Below, piece after piece: positions 28,501 to 37,824 of a DNA stretch of 64,000 nt; the stretch's first letter is position 1; the number at the start of each line of letters is the position of its first letter. The notes below the pieces were generated by a model. It did no database searches, was not told the origin of the DNA, and was given only the letters and a program-made list of their open reading frames with translations. Where the stretch lies: the NCBI GenBank assembly GCA_001275005.1, contig JWZX01002881.1:23022-87021 (forward strand), given 5' to 3'. Source of the stretch: Chrysochromulina tobinii. Its lineage: Eukaryota > Haptophyta > Prymnesiales > Chrysochromulinaceae. The position numbers and the translations under genes are program-made.

Positions 28501-30451
28501 CTTCTCCTGCCGGCCAGTCGAGTCGGCAGACGAGCCCAGCGTCCCCACGCTGCTCCGGCGACGGCTCGGCGACGGCACGTCGTCAGAGGCGTGGAGCTGC
28601 GGGTCAAAACTCGACGCGGCCACGGCGCCACCGGCGCCACCGGCGCCACCGGCGCCGCCGGCGCCGCCGGCGCCGCCGGCACCCTCGGCCTCCTTGCCTC
28701 GCACGACGGCAGCAAAGGATCGTCGCGTCGACCATGCGGTCGCGGGCACGTCGAGCACGCACGAACCACCCGACTTTTCGATCGCCGAGCCTGCGGACGA
28801 AGAGGCAAGCTCGGCGGTGGCGGACGCAATCTCCTCAGCAGAGATCGCAATCTCCTCAGCCGAGGCCTCCTGCACGCACGCCGCAGGCGCAGCCGAGGCC
28901 GCTGCCTCCGCCACCGTGCCCGCCTGCGCCTCACTCTTCTCCTTGGGCGGCGACACGGACAGGAAAGAGGGGGGCGGCGGGCGCTTCTTCTTCTTCTTGA
29001 GGAGACGCTCATCAGAGCCGACGCCCTCGTCGACGATCGTGACGCTCAGCCCTGGCTTGCGCACGCTGACGCCGGCGTTGCTCTCCTCCACGCAGTCCGC
29101 CCACGAAGTCCACGCAGGCAACGGCGCGTCGGAGTCGCATGCAAGTGCTCGTGTTGTGACGTCGGAGTCGCATGCAAGTGCTCGTGTTGTGACGTCGGAG
29201 TCGCTTGCAAGTGCTCGTGTTGTGACGTCGGAGTCGCGTGCCATCGGCGGCGGCGGCGAGACGCCCAGCTCGGCGCCCACGCCGCCACTTTCTTCGGCCG
29301 TCTCCACCGCCAAGGACGGCGAAGAGGCCGCGGCTGCGGCTGCGGCTGCGGCTGCGGCTGCGGCTGCGGCTGCGGCTGCGGCGGCGGCGGCGGCGGCGGC
29401 GGGCGGCGGGCAGGTCCCGTCTGGCGACCCTTGGGCTGCCGTCAGGTGGGGGCTGCTCGTCGCCATCGTCCCACAGACGGCGACGGCGCGAGCGGCGATT
29501 CTTCTGCCTCGGCTGCTCCCATCCATCCTCGCCATCCTCCTCCCCTGCCTCCTCGTCGCGTTCGCCAGCGCCAGCAGAGGCGCCGGCGGGCATGATGCCC
29601 TTTCGCACCGCCGCGTCGGCACCCGCGCCGACCGATGGTGGCAACGCAAAGGGCACGGCGAACCGGCGTGCGGCGGCCGTTGCGTCCGCCGCGCTCGCCG
29701 CGCCGTCGACCGTGCCCGGCGCAGCGCTCTCCTTGGCGCGCCGAGCCTCTGCCGCCTTCATCACGCCCGCCATGGCGGCCGTTGGTGCGCTCGCCGCGCC
29801 GCCCTCGCCGTGCGCTCCGCCCTGGCGACGCTGCGCGTTGGCAGCGGAGGCCATGCGCCCGAGTGTGACCAGGAAGCGGCGTGCGGCCGGCTCGCGCCCC
29901 TCCGCCTCCGCACGCTCCAGGTAGAGCGCCTCGTGGGCCTTGCGCGGAAGCATCGGCGGCCCCGCGACCTCAAAGTAGCGCGATGCCTCCTGCAGCTCCT
30001 CGAGCTCGAGCGCCTCTAGCGCCGCGAGCATGCGCGAGTTCGATTCGGGCGAGTTGAGCTGTGTGAGTGGCGACGCGCTCGGCGACACGCTCGACGACGT
30101 GTTCGGCGCACCGAGCGAGACGGAGAGCGGCGTGCCGTCGCCGGAGCGTCGCCCGCCGATGTTCGTCGCCGCGGAGGACTGCGCGCGCAGCCGATCGGTG
30201 AGCACTGAAAAGTCCTCCTGACACATGGAGAGTGCGTCCACCACTTCGCCGCCAATGTCGGCGCGCTCGTGCTTCTCGCAGAAGACGTAGAGCTCGCGCA
30301 GCGAGGAGAACATGGTGGAGAGGAGGTCCTTGCAGCGCTCGGGGATGTTCTCGTCGTCGGGGATTCCCGCCCGCAGGCTCGCTATAGTCGATTCTGAGGT
30401 GGGCGCCACCTGAGCGGGGGCGCTGCTGGGCACTGGTGTCGTGGTCGCCAT
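24184..30451 (-). CDS. SCAPER: SCAPER homologue (S-phase cyclin A-associated protein in the ER family)
   Basis: Start ATG at 30451, stop TAA at 24184. The N-terminal SCAPER domain (DDENIPERCKDLLSTMFSSL..., EASRYFEVAGPPMLP, ARRFLVTLGRMAS) is followed by Ala/Ser/Gly-rich disorder. A long charged coiled coil (REHEAQ-VRKRQEEMKSAKAATIEERNK...) then leads to the C-terminal helical domain (LRLHTFQLAHLTLSLF, LHEVLLLLGLFCLHSP). The family is a ubiquitous eukaryotic ER/microtubule-associated protein. Introns are 28209-28350 and 27592-27721. Two frame breaks remain: one near 29430-29480, upstream of a (GCN)n run (a 43-nt GT..AG removal would fix it), and one in the GGC run near 25535-25545, where no splice site fits. 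The low-complexity DNA makes assembly slippage likely at both. Tandem repeats: 33 bp at 29128-29240 and 18 bp (QAAGTT) at 24895-25010. Confidence 0.8.
27592..27721 (-). repeat. SCAPER intron, duplicated unit with exon end inside
   Basis: The unit exon-end (GAGCTCGAGGAGCAG), GCGTTGATTGCCACTGA, GCATGC(A/G)AGTGCTCACCACAG occurs twice head to tail. Splicing GCGC|GTTGATT to CACCACAG|CGCGTTC keeps frame (EEQA-PRSALAEQ). The exact donor is uncertain. Confidence 0.65.
28209..28350 (-). repeat. SCAPER intron with duplicated coiled-coil exon start
   Basis: The donor sequence GTGCGCAAGCGTATTGAGGA parallels the exon start GTGCGCAAGCGGCAGGAGGA. A further partial copy (GTTGAGGAGGAAGTCCGCG) lies inside. 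The body has CTGATGACCT repeats and GCATGCAAGTGCTCA, so both element families are present. Confidence 0.75.
29128..29240 (-). repeat. 33-bp coding tandem repeat containing the introner motif in antisense
   Basis: Units begin at 29128, 29161, 29194 and (partial) 29227 on the plus strand. Two hold GCATGCAAGTGCTC exactly and the third holds GCTTGCAAGTGCTC. The repeat encodes DSDVTTRALAC in the SCAPER frame. Confidence 0.75.
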
Positions 30452-31129
30452 TCGTTGGATAGTCCGACTGAGCCAGGCGGAACTGTGCGCTGGATACGGT
30501 TGTGTCGGCGGCGGCAAGGATGGAGCGCGCGATGTTTGCGGGCGGTGATGAGAGTCGCAATCAAACGGAGCAAGGAAGAGTGGAAAACAAGCACGCGTGG
30601 AAAACAATGGGGAGGACAGCCATGTAGTACATGTATTCGAGAACTGAGCGACTGAGGACAAAACCTTAAATCTTGGTGCATACCACACTTTACTATGTAG
30701 TATGAACCAAGCGATTCATATTTGGCAAGCACCATCCATAGACGAGCTTCACGGCGAGAGAGAGGACTGAGAATAGCCCAGGCGTCAGGGTCAGCGCCCC
30801 ACCCCCCACGGCGCCTTAACCCGCGCCCCCGCCGCGCGCGTGCCGCTATATAGCCTATAGCACAGTTTTCACACAGCCCGGTAGCGCGTGCTGCGCGTGT
30901 GCGAACTGCGATCGGCGGCCACGCACGCTCGACCCCCTGGGGCCCCGTGTCCGGTGGGCCCCGTATCAAACCTTTGCGAGCGCCGACGGCGCTGTCAGTT
31001 CGTTCTCATTAAAATGACACATGAGCGTCATGAGGGCGGGAGGCGCCACTTAGGCGCCACAGGGCGACAGGGCATCGGCCGCCCCTATCCCATAAGTCTA
31101 CGACATGATTCACCCTTCGCATCCCGCCC
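30452..31129. other. Intergenic: SCAPER 5' flank and 3' flank of the next gene
   Basis: No coding sequence seen. A TACATGTA palindrome lies in the SCAPER 5' flank. Confidence 0.5.
30629..30636. promoter_or_regulatory. TACATGTA palindrome upstream of SCAPER
   Basis: 178 bp upstream of the SCAPER ATG. Confidence 0.4.
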
Positions 31130-32464
31130 TCAGGAGTCGGCGTTCTCAAACGCGACGAAAGCGAGCCGTTCGCACGCAGCATCCAGCTTGGGCAGGATGG
31201 TGCCATCGAGGGCCGCCGCCCACGACTCTTCCCGCACTGGCCCGTGCAGCTTGATGTGAAAGCCCTGCAGCGCGTTCACGCGCCCAGTGCGCGTCAAGCC
31301 GAGAGAGAGGTCGTGACGGTAGACGTAGCAGCCGCGTGGCGTGTAGAGTGCCAGTAGCAGTTCGTCGAGGCTGGCGTGAGCGCGCTGATCAGCCGTGTCG
31401 CCCGGAGCGTCGCCCTCGCCGTCGACGCTACCGCCATCGCCGACGCCACCGCCTTTGGCGCGCGGTGCGGCCGCGGGCAGGCGGATGCCCGAGAAGAGGA
31501 AGCGCCAGCGGCAGTGGCTCGCCTCCCAATTCATTTGGGCACTGCGGACCGTCACCCGTTGGCCGTCTCGCCGCCACGAGCACTCCTTCTCCCAATGCCG
31601 CCCCAGGAACTGCCCCTGGTTCGAGTCTTCGTCCTCCAGCTCGATGCTCGCGTGAGCGCGGCGCACGCGCGGCGACTCGAGCCGCCTCCTCGCGCCCTCG
31701 GCAAACGTCGCCTTGGGGTGAAGCTGACGATCGACCGTCTTGACGAGCTTGGCAAGGGCTGCGCGCCGTGGTCCTGGTCCCAACTCCGCCATCGGCGCTC
31801 GAGCGAAGGCGGCGAGCACGGGACTCTCGATGCCGCGATTGAGCGCAAAAGCGGCACTCATCCGCCCGTCCACATACGGAACGCTCTCGAGCAGCATGCA
31901 CCCGCCCTGCTGCAGCTTCGGCCGGATCCACAGCTCATGAGCCGCACGCCAGCCACGCACGCCGACCTTGCCGTACATCATGATGCGCTTGCCCTGGACG
32001 CGCTCGAGGCGGCCGGCATGGCCCACACCCGTCCGTCGATCGTGGCGCCATATCTCGATGCCGTCGGGCGTCACGACCGCTAGCTGCAGCTCATGGTGCG
32101 GCGAGTCCTCCACCTCCGAGGCCAGCCGCACGTTGCTAAAGCTCAAAACCCAGCGCCCGGTGTAGTTGCCCTGCATTTGCCAAGCAAGCTGGGAGGAGCG
32201 AACGGCGACCTTCACATCGTCTCGTTGCCAATCATAGCCTTCGCGCGCCTCGTCGTCGAACCTTGCGCCCGGGTGCGCGAGGCCATCCGCCTCGCGCAGA
32301 AGCGAGCAGCACAGTGCGTGCTTGGCTGGCCCCGACAGCGCGGCAATGCGCCGGCCGAGCAATTCGACCGACTCAGGGTCGGTGTAGACGCGGCTGGTGA
32401 TTGAATGTGACGGAGATTGCCAAAGGTGCGCAAAGGCGGAGCCGGTGAGAGAGAGTGGCCGCAT
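31130..32464 (-). CDS. Unknown protein with two tandem homologous domains (DELLLALYTP family)
   Basis: 444 residues from the ATG at 32464, TGA stop. Two repeats of about 180 residues align: DWQRDDVKVAVRSSQLAWQ / SWRRDGQRVTVRSAQMNWE; RWVLSFSNVRL / RWRFLFSGIRL; HHELQLAVVTPDGIEIWRHD / LDELLLALYTPRGCYVYRHD; then a G(R/I)xxxxGxV-like strand and a terminal LxLx helix. The pattern of charged strand, E/D-L-x-L-A strand and basic residues resembles restriction-endonuclease-like (PD-(D/E)XK) folds, but I cannot name an active site and treat that as speculation. No signal peptide or membrane segment. Single exon. Confidence 0.65.
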   Translation of the reverse strand: MRPLSLTGSAFAHLWQSPSHSITSRVYTDPESVELLGRRIAALSGPAKHALCCSLLREADGLAHPGARFDDEAREGYDWQRDDVKVAVRSSQLAWQMQGNYTGRWVLSFSNVRLASEVEDSPHHELQLAVVTPDGIEIWRHDRRTGVGHAGRLERVQGKRIMMYGKVGVRGWRAAHELWIRPKLQQGGCMLLESVPYVDGRMSAAFALNRGIESPVLAAFARAPMAELGPGPRRAALAKLVKTVDRQLHPKATFAEGARRRLESPRVRRAHASIELEDEDSNQGQFLGRHWEKECSWRRDGQRVTVRSAQMNWEASHCRWRFLFSGIRLPAAAPRAKGGGVGDGGSVDGEGDAPGDTADQRAHASLDELLLALYTPRGCYVYRHDLSLGLTRTGRVNALQGFHIKLHGPVREESWAAALDGTILPKLDAACERLAFVAFENADS

Positions 32465-33002
32465 TGATCGTGGAGTACCGGTATAGGAGTAAAGTGCGGC
32501 AAAACGTGTGAAGACATGAGATGCTGTGAATATACATCCTTTGGGTCCTCGTGCTAAAGTGCCGTGCGTAATATGACAGTTCAGACTACGCCGTACTCGC
32601 TACGCCAACAGTTTAAGGGGTTTAGGGCGTGCGCAGCAGCCTCATTTTGACAGCGCGGCAGACAGAGACACTTTACAGATTGTATCACAAGTCACTAAGG
32701 ACGACGCGAACCAAACGCGAACCATACCCAACAGAATAGACGGGTACCACGGCATTCACAAGTCATTGCCCGACCATTATGCATAACGTATAAACAAGAC
32801 TGTCAGAGTTCTGAGACAGGAGCCTGCACTCATCGCGCCGAAGTGCGAAGACCCCATGCCACCGGCAAGGTTCGAGTCGCTTGAGTAGACGGTTGTAAAC
32901 CGTACCGTAGTTAAAATCGGTCGAGTTGACCCTGGGCGGGTTGAGAAGCGTGCTCGGTATAGCAATACTGCTTCGCCTTCGGTTTGATCAGGTGCAATAC
33001 CG
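32465..33002. other. Intergenic, no gene seen
   Basis: A more AT-balanced spacer between two minus-strand genes. A hairpin near 32890 superficially resembles a tRNA anticodon arm but lacks the other arms. Confidence 0.45.
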
Positions 33003-34571
33003 CTACGGCTTGATCAGGAAAGAGTGCTGCTCCGGCACAAACAGATTGTGCAGGCCCGTATTCACCTCAATCGGTGCGGGCAGGCGCGCCAGCTCCCTCA
33101 GGTTCCTCGCGTCGAGGACGAGCAGCCAGCTCCGCTCCTGCGCGATCTCATTCGCAGGTATGAGCAGAACGCCTTCGTCCTCGGCGGCGCGATCGCCCGG
33201 GTGAGGCACCATCTGCGGCTCGCTCGCGCTGTAGCCATGGAGTGCCCACGTCACGACCTCACCGCTCGCCGTGTCCACCTTGACGACATCATTCGGCGTG
33301 AGGGCGTCGTCGCTCTCCGCATTCAACTCCCTCTGCGGGAATCGCAGCCCCCACACGTAGCGGTGCGGCCGCTGCAAGACCTTTGGGCTACAGTGTGCGA
33401 ACTCATGCACCTCGGAGCTCAGCATCATCCGCGTCGCTCGCTGTGCATGCGGCGAGATGACGAAGCGGCACAAGCCCCGTGAGGTCACAGACGCGCCCCC
33501 GTCAAAGTCGTCGCCGTTGGCCCAAGTCACATCAGCGACGATCGTCCCATCTTCGGCGTCGTACACGTTGATCGAATGGAAGATGTGCGCCGCTTCGCGA
33601 GCGCCCTCCACCATGCACGTTGCGGCGTGCGTGAGGTGGCCATCCAAATGCTTCTGGAGCACCTCGAAGCTGAGCGGCGCGTCGCGCTCGAATGGAAAGC
33701 CCGCGAAGAACCCGTGTGGGAAGACGTTCAGAGATTGGTCGTATGCCATGCGCTTGGACGAAACAATCAGGACGACGTACGACTTCGTTTCGAGCATCGA
33801 GTGCATATACGGCACACGTTGGAGTAGCGGCACACTCGCCCGCTGCAAATAGCCAAAGGCGGCGAGTGGCTGCTCGTAGATCTTATCTAGCGGCAGCGCG
33901 TGGCGCTCCTTGGCCCTGTAGACGACGTAGCCACTCTCGAAGCTTGGGATACAGCCATATCTTGTTTGGCTAGCCATGCGCAGATAGACGCCGGCATGGA
34001 GGTCGCTTCGGGTCGTTGGCTCCTCGAAATTGTGCGAGGCGAGGAAGACGAGGCCGGAATCTGACCGGATATTTTCAGAGCCCGGCACCATCTGTCGCAA
34101 CGGTGGCATCGTCTCCAGCTGGTCGCCGAGCACAACAAGCTGAGACGTAGGGTTCTCGGGGCTCGCGGACGCGAGGCCGTCACTCATGCGCAGAAAGTTG
34201 ACGTTGTGGTTCTCATACGCGCCCACATCTGACTGGCTGTTGCTCTTGCCTACAAAGACCCAGTTGCGCACGGAGCCCTCCGAGTCGACGTAGGCTTGGT
34301 GGTGCCGTGTCTCAAGGAAGCGATTGGAGAAGCTGAACTCTGAGCTCGGGGAGTTGAGGTGCCAGGCAGCGACGTGTGCCAGCCCATCAAGAAGGTTTGT
34401 GCCTTTCACAAAAGCACCACCGCACTGCCGAAAGAGAGTGCCAACCACATATTCCGGCACAGCACCCTGTGGGATGATGGGCTCCCGAGCGTGCTCCTTT
34501 CGCACGTCGCGGTAGCCAAAGGCTGTCGCGGCTTGCGCGGGCTTGACGGCTCGGCTTGCGCTGTTGCCCAT
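33003..34571 (-). CDS. Carotenoid oxygenase / RPE65 family protein
   Basis: 522 residues from the ATG at 34571. The family cleaves carotenoids or related polyenes with an Fe(II) held by four His. Candidate iron ligands sit in HNFEEP, YMHSMLET, IFHSINVYD and the terminal LHNLFVP, in the order expected for the beta-propeller. N-terminal features include GTLFRQCGGAF and DGLAHVAAWHL (equivalent of the family's DGxxH). The protein begins MGNSASR, a good N-myristoylation consensus, suggesting membrane attachment without a signal peptide. The stop is TAG, with TGA a few codons later. Substrate cannot be assigned. Confidence 0.7.
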   Translation of the reverse strand: MGNSASRAVKPAQAATAFGYRDVRKEHAREPIIPQGAVPEYVVGTLFRQCGGAFVKGTNLLDGLAHVAAWHLNSPSSEFSFSNRFLETRHHQAYVDSEGSVRNWVFVGKSNSQSDVGAYENHNVNFLRMSDGLASASPENPTSQLVVLGDQLETMPPLRQMVPGSENIRSDSGLVFLASHNFEEPTTRSDLHAGVYLRMASQTRYGCIPSFESGYVVYRAKERHALPLDKIYEQPLAAFGYLQRASVPLLQRVPYMHSMLETKSYVVLIVSSKRMAYDQSLNVFPHGFFAGFPFERDAPLSFEVLQKHLDGHLTHAATCMVEGAREAAHIFHSINVYDAEDGTIVADVTWANGDDFDGGASVTSRGLCRFVISPHAQRATRMMLSSEVHEFAHCSPKVLQRPHRYVWGLRFPQRELNAESDDALTPNDVVKVDTASGEVVTWALHGYSASEPQMVPHPGDRAAEDEGVLLIPANEIAQERSWLLVLDARNLRELARLPAPIEVNTGLHNLFVPEQHSFLIKP

Positions 34572-35616
34572 GGGAGAAGTTATGTGGGGAGCTCTCGCTC
34601 GAGCACGTCCTGGTCGCGGTGGACGGTTTGGTCGTGATCTGCAACAGTCTGCTCAAAGGCTGCAACTCGCGGCACACCAGATGAAAAAGGAAATCTCGAA
34701 TTTTCTCTAATTTGGAAACGGAAAATTAATGCCGGAAACTTGGGAGTAGATTCCCATGCGGGCTCGGCTTCCGACGCAAGGCGGGCTCGAGCACGCCTGA
34801 CTGACATGCTCAATTCAATCCAACGAGCGAGAGCAATTGCGGGGTTTTGCACACGAGTAATTGGCCCGGCGTTACTGGCGGGGCTGGGGGGCTCCATTTG
34901 GTTTACCATTTGGTGTCGGGGGGGGGGAATCGGTTGGGGCTGGTCAAGCCTGGTCCAAGTGTCGAACAGCGAACAGGCGATCAGTTGCGGAGCACGCGCA
35001 GCACAAGGCCGACCGGGACTTGAATCCGGAGTTAAATCCGGAGCCCTCGGCGAACCCAGCTTGCATGCCGTGTAGAGGGCCCAGCGTGTTGACATGGTTC
35101 CTCATCTCGGACGGGGCGAAGGATGAAAGAGGTTCTAAGTCGTCATACACTGGACACACACTCTTCGCTCCGCGGCGGAAACTCCGCGGCGCGGACTTAC
35201 CGGGACGGCGCTTGGCGTAACCTAACGCGCACAATGCGACCGGGACCGGTTTACCGACTCGCAGGGACCTCTGCATGGACCTCTGCTCGGACATCGTGTA
35301 GGCCGGGGAGATCGGTGGTCCCGCACACGAACCCCACACACCCCCGTATCTGAGGTTCGTACACTGGCATGTATCGCTTATGAGTTATGAGTTCAGAGTT
35401 GTGTGCGCCGCTCAAGCGGAAGCGGACTGTCAACCGAACTTGTATGAGATGTGTACCGAACGGCGAACATGACGGCGAACGCCAGCCCGGAGTTCCCGAT
35501 GCTGTGAATAATACCTCCCGCGAATGGCGAATCCAAATGGTCGTCCACAAATACGTTCAGTTACGCGGCCGTGATTAAATAACGCGTGAAAGACTTTAAG
35601 TGATGTGTTATAATAA
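34572..35616. other. Intergenic, about 1 kb, no gene supported
   Basis: Several 60- to 130-codon frames overlap on both strands without recognisable protein features. It holds the 5' flank of the carotenoid oxygenase gene and the 3' flank of the GT25 fusion gene. Confidence 0.45.
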
Positions 35617-37824
35617 TCAGTTCAGATGCGTCCCACCGCCAAGGCTTCGGTCGGGCCAGACGAGCCAGCGATTGGGGCCAAACTGAGGGTTGGGTGAGCC
35701 CATCTTGAAGGTCTTCGAGTGACCGCTTCCATCCCGCACTGTGCAGCGATTTGAACACTCTCGAAAACCCGGCGTCCCGGGCAGGCTGAATTTGGGCCTG
35801 CCTTTTTCGTCAAAGGTGCAGTCGATCCTATATGTATCGGGTTCGATCGAGAGCTCTATGTCAGCCGCGGCGATGATGGGTCGCTCACCGAGTACAAGTG
35901 CTCCCGGAGGATAGATGACGTAGCCCACGCCGCCCAGGATGGCGGGCCACAGCGAATTGTTGCGCTCATGCACACTCAATCCTGTGGGACGTTGTCCTGG
36001 GAGCATTGCATGCCTGCTATGAGGTGGGCCCGCGCCAAAGGAGTTGTCATTCTGAGTGTACGATCCGACATAATAGATGGTCGCATTCGCTGGCAGACGC
36101 ACGCTGTTCAGATGGCCCCAAAGGTCGGGATGCAGACGCGCGTCGTCCTCGAGGACGAGGGCCGAGGGCAACTTCCGATCCATCATGTCGATGTAGGCTG
36201 CCTTATGCTTCATCGCGAGCGAGATGGTCCCGTTTGCGATGGGCTTGCGTGTGGGATTCCAAAAGTTATCGGCGACGCAAGGATGTATGCACAGCCGCTG
36301 CTGATCCGTCAACACGGCCTCGTACTGCTCCTTCGTGCAGCAGAGCACCCACGTGACGTCGGCTGCACACATACGTTTCAATTGGGCCTCGAGAGAGACT
36401 CGACGTCTCGTCAGGTGCGCCGCGTGCAGGACGTACACAGCGGGCTGCGGCGGCACGGGCCCCGAGCAACTCGGCCCCTGTGCGTAGTTGTGGCGCTCCA
36501 TGCACTCGGGCTTGAGGACGTGTGCGCGCATCACCCTCCCAAAGCAATTGTTGAGCCCACGAGTACTCAACTTTGAGTGCGCCTCCTCTTCGGCCGCAGA
36601 AGCTTCGCGCGCAGACCTGCCATGCGCCGAACCTTCCCGCGCAGGGAGGTGCTCGGGAGTGCTCTCATTGAACGCCCGTTCCTGCTCCGCAAGGTACTTC
36701 GCCTTGTGCTTGTAGCACGGAAAGTGGCCTCGATACTGCCATGGCATCACCTTTTGGGGGAACTTGAGACCCATGAAGGAGACAGCCTCGCCGTGGTTGA
36801 GCGTGCCTGCCCAAGGCGATCCCCATAATTGGTAGACTGGATCGCGCTCGACCGTGGGCTCTTTCCAGTGCGGCCACGAAGCGAACGGGTTCATCAGCGG
36901 GATGGCGAGGGCGCGCTCGCCGCATCGCTTCTGAGAGACACGAACCTGAGTGCCGTTGACGTCGACGACCACGTCGTAGAAATTCGTATTCAGTGCCGCT
37001 ATCACGCCGTCGCAGCCCAGCACACCGCCTAACTTCCACCCGTACGGGTCTGGATGCTGCAGGCAAATAGCTCGCCACACACCCGTGGAGAAGGTCTCAT
37101 AGAGTTTTAAAACTCGCTGGCGCTGTGGGTTTGGCTCACCATTGGGCAAAAACATTCTGACGTGATTGTCATGCGGTGCAACGAAAGCGGCCTTAACGCG
37201 CTCCTCCATGATGCGCAGCGCTTCCGGGGTGAACGCATCGCCTTCGTATCCCTGGATATCGACGTCCATGACATCCACGTCGCCCGAAATGGATGAGAGC
37301 ACGTCCGCCATGTTTCCTGAGCATGCATTCGTCGTCTTGTTGGCTGTTGCTCCACCGCCGTGGAATGAACAGGCACCCGGCGGAGAGCGCGCCTGCTTGC
37401 GCTGGCATTCGCCGTATTCGGGCCCGCTCCTCACTGCACCAAGGAACGCTCGCTGAGCTGAGAGACGCTCGGTGGGGATGTCGAAACCGTTCATGCCTAC
37501 AATCATCTGCAAGCAGTCATCAACCGTGCTGGTCCCATCGACCACGTGGACTTGCACCCGATCGAGCAGGGGCCTGTTGAAACGCCTGAGGGCCATGAGG
37601 TGCGTGCCTGTCCAATAGCCAAAACCTGCTCCCACTTCGAGCTGGTTGTACGTTGTGGCGGATTCGCATGCAAGGAAAGCGGTCAGAATGTGGAACCTGT
37701 ACTCACAGGTCTCCTCGTCCTGCTCTGGCCATGATGTTTGCCACCGAATGCTCCTTTGGTCGCCAACCGTCAGGGCATCGGCATTAGCGGCCGTGCTCGT
37801 GGTGAGCATCGCAAGCGGCAGCAT
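35617..37824 (-). CDS. FkbM-like methyltransferase fused to a family 25 glycosyltransferase
   Basis: 735 residues from the ATG at 37824, chosen because it starts a signal-peptide-like stretch (MLPLAMLTTSTAANADA); upstream frame uses only non-ATG codons. Domain 1 (about residues 40-330) has a Rossmann SAM-binding motif (LEVGAGFGYW) and VMDVDIQGYEG, like FkbM methyltransferases. Domain 2 (about 470-735) matches glycosyltransferase family 25: YVLHAAHLTRR(R)VSLEAQL, SLAMKHKAAYIDM, the LVLEDDARL acidic motif, YYVGSYT, GGVGYVIYPPGA and AADIELS. Several N-glycosylation sequons fit a Golgi/ER lumen location. The fusion suggests methylated glycan synthesis on secreted material, but substrates are unknown. 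Single exon, stop TGA. Confidence 0.75.
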   Translation of the reverse strand: MLPLAMLTTSTAANADALTVGDQRSIRWQTSWPEQDEETCEYRFHILTAFLACESATTYNQLEVGAGFGYWTGTHLMALRRFNRPLLDRVQVHVVDGTSTVDDCLQMIVGMNGFDIPTERLSAQRAFLGAVRSGPEYGECQRKQARSPPGACSFHGGGATANKTTNACSGNMADVLSSISGDVDVMDVDIQGYEGDAFTPEALRIMEERVKAAFVAPHDNHVRMFLPNGEPNPQRQRVLKLYETFSTGVWRAICLQHPDPYGWKLGGVLGCDGVIAALNTNFYDVVVDVNGTQVRVSQKRCGERALAIPLMNPFASWPHWKEPTVERDPVYQLWGSPWAGTLNHGEAVSFMGLKFPQKVMPWQYRGHFPCYKHKAKYLAEQERAFNESTPEHLPAREGSAHGRSAREASAAEEEAHSKLSTRGLNNCFGRVMRAHVLKPECMERHNYAQGPSCSGPVPPQPAVYVLHAAHLTRRRVSLEAQLKRMCAADVTWVLCCTKEQYEAVLTDQQRLCIHPCVADNFWNPTRKPIANGTISLAMKHKAAYIDMMDRKLPSALVLEDDARLHPDLWGHLNSVRLPANATIYYVGSYTQNDNSFGAGPPHSRHAMLPGQRPTGLSVHERNNSLWPAILGGVGYVIYPPGALVLGERPIIAAADIELSIEPDTYRIDCTFDEKGRPKFSLPGTPGFRECSNRCTVRDGSGHSKTFKMGSPNPQFGPNRWLVWPDRSLGGGTHLN

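Noticed and set aside
32885-32925. Hairpin with a GTA-type anticodon loop, possible tRNA-Tyr
   Set aside because: Only one arm is convincing; no acceptor stem, no canonical TTCRA T-loop in the right place, no A/B box pair.
34572-35616. Small frames in the 1-kb spacer as genes
   Set aside because: They overlap on both strands, lack consistent starts and show no protein-like features.
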